The notes under the pieces are model-generated. The model was not told the DNA's origin and did not search any database. It worked only from the letters and a program-made list of their open reading frames with translations. The translations under genes and the position numbers were made by a program. Positions 1 through 7,457 of a stretch of DNA of 12,027 nt are shown piece by piece. Source of the DNA: Smittium culicis (lineage: Eukaryota > Kickxellomycota > Harpellomycetes > Harpellales > Legeriomycetaceae); assembly GCA_001970855.1 (NCBI GenBank), contig LSSN01002328.1:1-12027 (forward strand), read 5' to 3'. How positions within the stretch are numbered: the stretch's first letter is position 1; each line of letters begins with the position of its first letter.

Positions 1-1
1 T

Positions 2-211
2 CTTGAATCTACAGGCGTAGCAATTTGGGTGCTGTCTAATTTTCATTTAGGCTATAAATCGCTAATTTTCAACTGCGTTTTCATTGCTTATTTTATCTCT
101 ATTCTTCTTGGCCTTTTCGATTGCTCACCAATAATCTTCTGTAATTACATTAACGCATTAATGATTCGTTATTTTTTTTGCAATTGGGTAGGTATTTCTA
201 ATCTCGATTAA
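2..211 (+). CDS. Open frame from window edge, hydrophobic, possible 3' end of a gene
   Basis: This frame is open from base 2 to a TAA at 209-211, giving 69 codons with no ATG until residue 53. The predicted peptide is hydrophobic in its middle (roughly residues 19-40, containing IAYFISILLGLF) and could be a membrane-protein C-terminus or the last exon of a gene that begins outside the window. I recognise no family. In AT-rich DNA hydrophobic frames of this length arise by chance, because T-rich codons encode Phe, Leu and Ile, so this is a weak call. Confidence 0.18.
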   Translation, partial: LESTGVAIWVLSNFHLGYKSLIFNCVFIAYFISILLGLFDCSPIIFCNYINALMIRYFFCNWVGISNLD

Positions 212-276
212 ATTAATATTATACAAATCATTGCTGGTTACTTAATTGGTATAAACAGTCATATCCAATAGTCGTA

Positions 277-378
277 ATGAATAAAAGTCGTAGGAACATC
301 TATTGGATAAAGAGGATAGCTCTCGCTGCGCTTTTTATAGTTTTACTCATAATTGCTCAACTCTATTTAAACTGCTAA
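277..378 (+). CDS. 33-codon ORF with one membrane segment (uncertain)
   Basis: An ATG opens a 33-residue frame ending in TAA. The N-terminus is basic (MNKSRRNIYWIKR) and is followed by an uninterrupted hydrophobic stretch at residues 14-31 (IALAALFIVLLIIAQLYL), then Asn-Cys and the stop. This is the layout of a small type II membrane or tail-anchored peptide, or of the signal-anchor first exon of a longer protein, but no GT donor is obvious before the stop. No homologue is recognised and conservation cannot be judged here. Confidence 0.2.
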   Translation: MNKSRRNIYWIKRIALAALFIVLLIIAQLYLNC

Positions 379-869
379 ATTATTGATTCGTTAATGATTT
401 TATAAGGCAATGTCTTATTTGCTGATTTTACATAATACACCAATGAGTACTAAGGATTCAGAACTAAATTGGATTGATTAATACAGTTGAGTATATTTAT
501 TTTATCAAAAGCAGTCTACTAATCAGAAAAAAGGGATAAAAAATTCTATTCATCATACAATTTTGAAATTACTTTTTGCGAAATCAAAGATTTTACTTTT
601 AGGAATAAAGGCTTTGAGCATAAAGGATTGTAGGGCTAAATAAGGCACAGCTTATTATTGGCTACCATTTCAATTATTTCTGTTAAAATTGAACAAATAG
701 CTTTACTCTATTGACTAAAATATTATCTTATTTGACAGGGCAATCAATAAATGCTAATGATTTGCTGCGGCTCAAATCGAAGCCGTTTCATTTTTTTGGC
801 AAAAGTTAAAGACTTTTGACAACAGAATCTTAAATCAAATTCTCTATTGCTACTTCTACGTCAGAATAT
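379..869. other. Gene-free upstream spacer
   Basis: No reading frame of useful length and no exon-like similarity was found on either strand. The stretch is AT-rich with frequent stops in all frames. Apart from two small hairpins near 768-818 I see nothing specific. It probably contains the promoter and part of the 5' leader of the cullin gene that starts at 955, but no clear TATA box can be assigned. Confidence 0.5.
768..818. repeat. Two adjacent small hairpins
   Basis: CGGCT (768-772) pairs with AGCCG (781-785) around an 8-nt loop. CAAAAGT (800-806) pairs with ACTTTTG (812-818) around a 5-nt loop. They lie 140-190 nt before the cullin start codon and could be in its promoter or leader. The first is unusually GC-rich for this region. 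Function is unknown and chance is possible. Confidence 0.3.
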
Positions 870-908
870 ATGTTTACCCTCATTTACTCCATTTTAGCTG
901 TATTATAG
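870..908 (+). promoter_or_regulatory. Possible upstream ORF of the cullin gene
   Basis: ATG at 870 opens a 12-codon frame (MFTLIYSILAVL) ending in TAG at 906-908, 46 nt before the cullin ATG at 955 and in a different frame. If the transcript starts upstream of 870 this would be a uORF able to reduce or tune cullin translation. The transcription start is unknown, so the call depends on RNA data. Confidence 0.2.
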
Positions 909-933
909 CCCCCCCCACCCCCCCACTTCCCCC
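909..933. promoter_or_regulatory. Cytosine-tract block before cullin start (minus-strand G4 motif)
   Basis: Runs of 8, 7 and 5 cytosines (909-916, 918-924, 929-933) sit 21-45 nt upstream of the cullin ATG in otherwise AT-rich DNA. On the minus (template) strand the long runs supply enough G-triplets for a four-tract G-quadruplex motif, and on the plus strand or RNA they form a C/A/T-rich pyrimidine leader. Pyrimidine blocks close to starts are common core-promoter features in fungi. Assignment to promoter rather than 5' UTR is open. Confidence 0.4.
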
Positions 934-954
934 ACACATCACCTTAATCCCGAA

Positions 955-3900
955 ATGTTTCAAGCAAACAGAAACCTAAAAAATAAGCCGATTAAACCTG
1001 CAACAAAACTAGTAACTTACAATCCACCACACCTCTCATTGTTTAACCAATATACTCCCTCTTCAACACTCCCCTTCTACATATCTTATCTCATACTTTT
1101 TAAATTTTAATTATTTTAGACTCCTAGAAAATCCAACCAAGAATTAATAGATACAATATGCTCTGCAATCGCTGATATTTACAAAAAAAAAGCTTCCACT
1201 TTATCTTACGAAGAGCTGTACCGCAGTACTTATAATTTAGTAATCTATAAAACTGGTGACATCTTATACGAACAGGTCCTCAAAAAGATACAAGACTGTT
1301 TAATTCTCAAAGCTCACTCTCTTCTAGATATCTTTTTGCCCATCAATTCCCCTTTCACTTTCGATGACGGGCAAGCCTTCCTAAAAAGTTTCAGCTCTCT
1401 ATGGTCTATACACTCTTCAAGTATCCACATGATCCAAAGTTTCCTTATTTACTTGGTACCTCTTAGCTCTGTATTTTTTATCTCCATTTTCTCTTCATTT
1501 CTCTCTCTTATACCTTTATTTTTTGCCCCAAAAAAATCATATTTTAGGATAAAGTATACGTTAAAGCCGAAAGAAAGCTCTCCATTTACGACTCTAGCCT
1601 AAATATCTTTAACACCTCTATCCTCATAGGTCCTGATTTCAATCTACTTTCAACAATTTCTCCTCTAATTTCTCAATCTATCTTATATGAACGCCAAGGT
1701 CTTTCAATAGATCGCCCCGCTTTAAAAAATATCATCTCAATGACAATGGAAATTTACAACCTAACCTCAAGAAACTCTTTCTCTTTATTCGAATCCAACA
1801 TCAAACCCTTAATCCTCTCCACCTCCCACGATTATTACAAAAAACAAGCCAATAAATACACCCACGAACTTGGAATCGTTTATTTCGCTAAACAAGTACA
1901 ATACTATCTATCCCTATCATTTACCCCCTCCTCCCCTCCCCTAATCCCTTCATTTTCTCTTAAATACTAATCATACCCATCTACATTTTTAAACAATAAC
2001 CATTTTTTCCTTTTTGTTAATAGGTCGAAAAATTCAAAAAAATTGAATTAGATCGATGCCACGATTACTTGCATAATTCCCTCATCCAAGAAATAGAATC
2101 TGTAATTAACATCGAGCTTGTTGATTCTTTTGCTAATTCCTCTTTAGATGTACGCCTATACACTTCCTCTTTCTCGCCATCATTCACTTATATAAACATA
2201 AAAGCTTTTATTTTTTTTTAATTGCAAAGTTTTTGCCGCTTCCTATCTCTCTCCCCTTTCATTGTGCTAAAAATTTATTATATCCCACCTGGCTTTTTAT
2301 ACTTAGGATACTAGACCAGAGCTAGATCTAATATTCTCTGAGCCAAGACTTGAAGGTTCTTTTATAGATTCTCTCTTTTATTTTATTTTATTTTTTATTT
2401 ATCTCCTAAATTTCGTACATTTTTTTCCCTATTAGACTTCAAATCCGTTTACTGTATATTCATTTATTGTCCTGAGCATGAAAAAAAATTACTATCCTTG
2501 CTTTTCGATCATATAATCTCTCATACCACTAAACTTACCTCACTCGACCCGATCAAAGACTCTAATAGCCCACATACCATAAAAGAAAAATCTAAAATAA
2601 ATCATTCCTCACTAGCAACGATCTGGGTTGAAAAAATTATTTCCTTATACAACCACTACTCATTACTTGCTAACCAGCAATACGTCAAAACTAGAGAATT
2701 TCAAAAAACAATAAATGAAGTAACAACTCTCCCATTTCCTCCTCATTATACCCTCGCTTAATGTATTCTTAATTTTCCCCTTCCAATAAAATTTAGGCTT
2801 TCATAAAAATAATTGGAAATAACTGCATCGCCGCTGAACAAATCTCGCTCTATACTGACGATCAAATTAAACGCTCTTTCAAAGGAGTAAGCTCCCTCGT
2901 TTCTAACTCTCAATTAACTACTAGACATCTTAATATTTCACCTTTACCATTAATATAAATTCTACAATCTTTTCCATTACTTTATTATTTTTAGAAATCT
3001 GAAGCTGAAGCTGAAAAAATACTAGATATGATTATCACTCTATTCAGATTCTTAAAGGATAAAGATATCTTTGAAGTATTCATTCGCCAGCATCTATTAA
3101 AGCGATTATTAAGTGGAAGAATTGTCTCTTTTGATGTCGAATCAAGCTTTATATCAAAATTAAAGGTAAATTTTTATTTATATAATTTCTCAAATTCTAT
3201 TTATCCTTTTATTTTTAAATATCATTAAATATTCTTAACTTTATATTAGAATGAATGTGGCTCTTTATTCACCTTGAAACTTGAGGGCTTATTAAAAGAT
3301 TATCAACTTTCTCAAGATCTAGAAGCTGAAATTGCAAACTCAGAAGGTTTAAAGGTTCTTATTCAAAATATCTTTATCCTTTTTATCTAAAATTAAAATC
3401 TACCTTGTTGCTTCATATTTAATTTATTTTTTTTTATTAACATTTTATATTTAGACAAGCTTATCTCAGTTATCTGTGTCGATTTTTAACCCAAAGTTTT
3501 ACCCAATTCATTCATCACCAACTATATCTTCTGATGAACATTCCACTGCTGAAATTACTAACTTTCCTATCCAAATAGAAAACTTGAAAAACTCTTTCAA
3601 CGAATTTTACGGTAAAAAATTCAATGGTAGAAAGTTATCTTGGCAGTACAATATGGTACATATCATTTTTATATCACTTTCACACGCCCCCCCCCCCCTT
3701 CACCTGTTTTTTTTACTATTCTGGGCTTTAGCGTTAAATAGACAAATATCTCCTCTACCCAAAATTTTTCTTTTACAAAAAAAAAAAAACGCTTATCTAA
3801 TTATTACCCCCTTTGATTTTTTTTTTTCCAACTTTAGGGAAGTTGCGATGTTGTTGCCAAATTTAAAGATAAAACTATTGAACTTAACGTTTCTACTGTT

Positions 3901-4479
3901 ATAATCGCAATTTTATTACTATTCAATGATAGCTCAGATAACCTTAAACTATCTTATGAAGAAATTAAGCAAAGAATCCAGATCCCTGATATTGACTTGA
4001 TCAGAAACTTGCAATCAGTAGCTTGCGCAAAATATAAAATATTGAACAAGACGCCAAAATCAGCAGGGATTTTCCCTGGCGATATTTTCGAGTTTAACAA
4101 TGATTTCACTTGTCCTACCAGAAAATTAAAAATACCGCTAATAGCTGCCTCTTCGTCCTCGAAAATAAACAGCCAAAACCAGGCAAACCAAAAAGCTAAT
4201 AACAAAGTCGGGTTGGGCCCTGAATCTGGTCTCGACGAAGCCAGTCTAGCGAAACTCGAAAAATCTCGCGTTGAACTCATCGATGCTGCGATTGTTCGGA
4301 TAATGAAAAGCCGGAAAAAGTTCGTTCACTCATTGCTCGTTTCTGAAACTATCAGCCAACTCCAAAGTAGGTTCACTCCTTCCCCTACCATGATCAAACA
4401 TAGGATTGATGAACTTATTGACAAAGGTTATATAGAAAGAAACTCTGAAGACCGCAACACTTATAACTACATTTCATAG
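955..4479 (+). CDS. CUL3: Cullin-3-like E3 ubiquitin ligase scaffold, 11 exons
   Basis: Scaffold of a cullin-RING ubiquitin ligase: the N-terminal repeats should bind BTB adaptors, the C-terminus RBX1. Exons read here: 955-1011, 1120-1455, 1548-1895, 2024-2149, 2307-2355, 2436-2719, 2797-2886, 2995-3165, 3250-3354, 3455-3655, 3838-4479. Every intron is GT..AG. The joined product has 802 residues (human CUL3 has 768). Landmarks are LSYEELYRSTYNLV in exon 2; LFRFLKDKDIF at residues 446-456 followed by RQHLLKRLL; ECGSLFTLKLEG; LQSVACAK; and the C-terminal winged-helix neddylation domain with IVRIMKSRKK (741-750), RFTPSP and final YNYIS. RQHL in the cullin-homology domain and the SEDRNTYNYIS tail favour CUL3 over CUL1 or CUL4. 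The start is the first ATG after an in-frame TAG at 895. Exon 1 (19 residues) is the least certain; the 49-nt exon 5 is needed to keep frame. Confidence 0.93.
1924..1948 (-). repeat. Four-tract G-quadruplex motif in cullin intron 3
   Basis: Cytosine runs at 1924-1928, 1933-1936, 1938-1941 and 1946-1948 give, on the minus strand, four G-tracts of 3-5 with loops of 1-4 nt, which fits the standard G-quadruplex pattern. It lies inside intron 3 (1896-2023), 28 nt after the donor. On the sense RNA it is a C-rich pyrimidine tract that may bind poly(C)-binding splicing factors. Confidence 0.5.
3687..3698 (+). repeat. C12 homopolymer in cullin intron 10
   Basis: Twelve consecutive cytosines lie 31 nt into intron 10 (3656-3837), which is also the longest intron and contains A- and T-homopolymers further on. 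The tract length may be inexact because long homopolymers are error-prone in sequencing. It is the third cytosine tract in this gene. Confidence 0.6.
4306..4308 (+). other. Predicted NEDD8-acceptor lysine codon of the cullin
   Basis: AAA encodes Lys746 within IVRIMKSRKK. It is 56 residues from the C-terminus, the same distance as Lys712 from the end of human CUL3. NEDD8 attachment at this lysine is the known activating step for cullin-RING ligases, so the gene appears functional and subject to the neddylation and deneddylation cycle. Confidence 0.85.
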
Positions 4480-4610
4480 ATATAACCTTCCTTCCCTTTC
4501 ATAGTTATAACAACATTTCCTAATTTTTCATCGTTTGATAGTTTCTACTCATTAATTAAATCTGTTATTTTTTCCATAAATTAAATATCATTTTTAGCTT
4601 GAGATTTATC

Positions 4611-4616
4611 AATAAA
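4611..4616 (+). terminator. Candidate cullin polyadenylation signal
   Basis: AATAAA lies 132 nt after the cullin TAG and is followed by T-rich sequence. A second AATAAA is at 4816-4821. Such hexamers are frequent by chance in DNA this AT-rich, so which is used is unknown. Confidence 0.35.
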
Positions 4617-4688
4617 ATTAACAGTTACATTAACCAAAGTATTAATTACTTTTTATTTTGCTATTTTTCTAACGCAGCTTCTTTTATT

Positions 4689-4706
4689 TAATAATAATAA
4701 TAATAA
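4689..4706 (+). repeat. (TAA)6 microsatellite
   Basis: Six uninterrupted TAA units are visible about 210 nt after the cullin stop. This is a simple repeat that is probably length-polymorphic. Confidence 0.85.
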
Positions 4707-4784
4707 ATTTTTGAATTCTGCATATTCAGGTATATTATTATTTATATTAGACACTTATAGAATATTTTACTTGTTTCTTTTTCT

Positions 4785-4923
4785 CCAATCAGAAAATGAA
4801 TACTCTGGTTTATTCAATAAATTTATTTTAAACTAAAATTACCTCTCATTTACATCAAAAATAAAGAAGATAACGATCTATATAAACACCATACTCATCT
4901 AAAATACAAACCAATCAGAAAAT
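4785..4923 (+). repeat. 13-bp direct repeat pair
   Basis: CCAATCAGAAAAT occurs at 4785-4797 and again at 4911-4923, 126 bp apart. The flanks do not align, so this is either a remnant of a small duplication or chance. CCAAT is also a known activator-binding core, but no gene starts just downstream. Confidence 0.35.
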
Positions 4924-6644
4924 TTATTTTTTGTGGCGAAAAGAGGGGCTGAGAGCGATATAGAGATTGAAAACTAAAGATATCCTGTTCAGCTAAAAAA
5001 AAAATTTTTTTATTCGATTTTTTGCCAAAGAAATCTGCATTCTTTTTTATTTTTTTATTTTTATGAAATTTAGGCTCATAAAACCGCACTAATCAATTTT
5101 TTTCTGGATTTATATTGGTTTAAATTAGTTTTTGGTGAATTTTAACTAATTCTATTCTAAGTGCGTGAACCACATCGAGTATCATACATCCTTCATATGT
5201 ATAACCAGCTTTACAAAAAGATGATATCCTGAATTGAGCAAAATTGCACATTTTAATTTTTTATTGGATCTTTGTTACATATTTATAACATTTTTTTTTC
5301 CCGGATCGGAAGGTTTTATATCGATTTTTATACAAATAATTAAAAATTTATAAATATATGCATAATTAACTAAATAAACAAGTTATAAATACAAAGTCTG
5401 AATTTGAAAACTGCAATACCAACATACTCCAATTTAATTCACACGAAATATGTTTTTTGAAAGATTTTTACAAGTTTATTAGCTTACTGATTTCAAGTTC
5501 AAATCGAAATTATATTATATATAACCTTATTTATGCAAAAGATTATTGAAATTTGCTTCTTCAAGCCAAAGAAAATCCAATACCATTATTATCTCTTATA
5601 TTTTATCTGATCTTTTTTTTTCCAATATGAAGAGCTCTATTGCTCTAATGCTTTAAAGTTTCTTAGTATATATTTTTATAAAGAAATAAGGTAAACAAAA
5701 TTAATCTAATTATTATATAAAAATAATTTCAAATAATTTATAACTAAACAGCACTATTTCTTACACATACGCTGAAGTTTATATATAATCACATAAATAT
5801 CTAATTTCAAATAAAAATCAGATAACGAAAACTATAAAAAAAAAATTATATTCAAAATTTCAATGACAGAATGCCAACACCACATTTTTCAAATATGCTG
5901 ATTCATTATCAATACCTGATAAAAATTATTTTGTCTGATTTTAGTCATTTTGTTATTTCTTGATATTATAGAATCATATTTATCAATAAAAATATTAGAA
6001 ATATAACCCCTATTTATCATTACATTTAACCAGTATTAGTAACTTTATATTAATAAGATTGTGCCTTCGTAGAACCTAGCGCTCCACCAGCCCCTATAAA
6101 TGATCACAAGAAATAAAAACACGTCAAAATAATATACTTTATGTGATATATTAGTCCATTAAAGGCTTCTTAGAATATCTAATCATCATTTTGAAGTTTC
6201 TGCCTTTTTCTGCAGTGCACCATATTATTAATTAATTTTAGCTGTTTTTTGTGAATTCAGTAGTTTGATTGATTTTATCAATTTTTGACAAAAAATTTAT
6301 AAATAATTCATCACGATATTATTTTTACTATCATTAGGTGAGTTTGAGGTCGTTATGTTTTTTTTTCTGTCGATCCTTTAAATTCTGCAAGTATTATTTA
6401 TTAAAAAAAGAGTTTTTATAAAGGAGCTAATTTAATAAGGGATTTAAATCTTATAATTTTTAATACTAATACTGCTCTCTTGATAATGAACCCGTAATAT
6501 TAAAATTGATAAGTAATATTCGAAATTGATCTATCAAAAAAAAAAATACGTTCACAGGCTCTATTCTCCAAGTAGAAAATTATAATTAAAATAAAAAAAT
6601 ACACTAAATACCCAAAAAAAAGTACAATATTCCAAGATTAGAAA

Positions 6645-6694
6645 GCTTTGGTTTTCTATAGAATCATTGATAAAATTTCAATAATAACCAAAGC
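6645..6694. repeat. 9-bp inverted repeat with internal palindromes
   Basis: GCTTTGGTT (6645-6653) is the exact reverse complement of AACCAAAGC (6686-6694). The 32-nt interior contains the palindrome TTCTATAGAA and an ATTGA/TCAAT pair. A GC-richer patch (CCCCTCCGCTGGC) follows immediately. Four G/C pairs in a 9-bp stem are less expected by chance here than the many pure A/T inverted repeats. No family is recognised. Confidence 0.4.
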
Positions 6695-6841
6695 CCCTCC
6701 GCTGGCATCTCACAACTATCTTATTACTATTAAACATTCTTTTTAATGTTAAAAGTTCCAAATTCATGTATAAATATAATTAGTAATAAAAAAAACTATA
6801 ATTTAGTGCCCCACTTGGTCTCTATAAAAAAAAAACTTTTT

Positions 6842-6868
6842 TATAATAGCTATAAAAAGTCTATTATA
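6842..6868. repeat. 8-bp A/T inverted repeat
   Basis: TATAATAG (6842-6849) pairs with CTATTATA (6861-6868) across 11 nt. It lies in poly-A/poly-T DNA and may well be chance. Confidence 0.3.
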
Positions 6869-7249
6869 TAAATTCTGGATTTTCTAAGCTTATATAATAC
6901 CACAATTTTTTTTACAGAGTTTCAATTTGAAATACACCACAATTAACTCCAACTAGATCAACTAAGAGAGTAATATTTTTTTTAAAAGAATGTTAAATAA
7001 TTCCAGTATAAGCAATCGAAATTCAATTATAAAAACTGCTTTAAAATAGCGGTGGAAATTAGAAAATCACTATAAATAAAAATCAATAAGAGATGTGAAA
7101 TCAAAATCAAAATTGCAAGTATTTATCCTTTTTGGAGCGGTTGAGTTTTTATTAGTGCAAAATAATTCCAGATTAATATCAAAATTATAAACTAGTATAC
7201 TATATTGCAGCAATTATTTGTCCTTATTAAATGTACCCAACAAAATATT

Positions 7250-7284
7250 CTTATATTATAAAAAAAATACTTATATAATATAAG
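7250..7284. repeat. 11-bp inverted repeat upstream of the tyrosinase gene
   Basis: CTTATATTATA (7250-7260) is the exact reverse complement of TATAATATAAG (7274-7284), with a 13-nt spacer. It lies about 175-210 nt before the tyrosinase ATG and could extrude as a cruciform or mark a regulatory site, but it is almost pure A/T. Confidence 0.4.
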
Positions 7285-7355
7285 CATATGAGTGCTTAAC
7301 TCTGAAAATGATAAATAGGAATTATTTGTGCGATAAATAACTAAAAGTAAAAAAT

Positions 7356-7363
7356 TATAAATA
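7356..7363 (+). promoter_or_regulatory. Candidate TATA box of the tyrosinase gene
   Basis: TATAAATA followed by G matches the eukaryotic TATA consensus and lies 102 nt before the ATG at 7458, which would leave a 5' leader of roughly 70 nt. Background A/T content is high, so positional fit is the main support. Confidence 0.45.
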
Positions 7364-7457
7364 GAGCTGATTTGGAAAATAAAAAGGGATAACTTATGCC
7401 TATCTTAGATTTCAGATTCAAAATATAACAATATCAAGTATAACTATAAGATTATCA

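Larger units (their letters stand above)
4480..7457. other. AT-rich intergenic spacer between cullin and tyrosinase genes
   Basis: About 3 kb without a credible gene on either strand. It is dominated by A/T runs, with stops in every frame. Small GC-containing islands occur near 4935-4955, 6060-6100 and 6690-6715. I looked for tRNA, spliceosomal RNA and C/D snoRNA signatures and found none convincing. Separate entries list a polyadenylation signal, a (TAA)6 tract, a short direct repeat, inverted repeats and a TATA box. Confidence 0.6.

Noticed and set aside
761..790. Possible tRNA T-arm (CGGCT...AGCCG)
   Set aside because: The loop has 8 nt, lacks the TTCRANY pattern, and no acceptor or anticodon arm can be paired around it.
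3954..4280. 108-codon ORF on the minus strand
   Set aside because: It is antisense to the last cullin exon, which is clearly coding by homology.
4895..5089. 64-codon ORF on the minus strand
   Set aside because: It starts with GTG, has a Lys/Asn/Phe low-complexity composition typical of A/T-rich DNA, and shows no family signal.
5218..5240. C/D-box snoRNA-like motifs (GATGATA, CTGA)
   Set aside because: The C box does not match RTGATGA, and the two motifs are too close together to hold a guide.
4600..6050. Dispersed repeat: TTTATCAATAAAA plus TTACATT-AACC-AGTATTA near 4606-4650 and 5983-6045
   Set aside because: The shared words are short, A/T-rich and differently spaced, and the flanks do not align; chance cannot be excluded.
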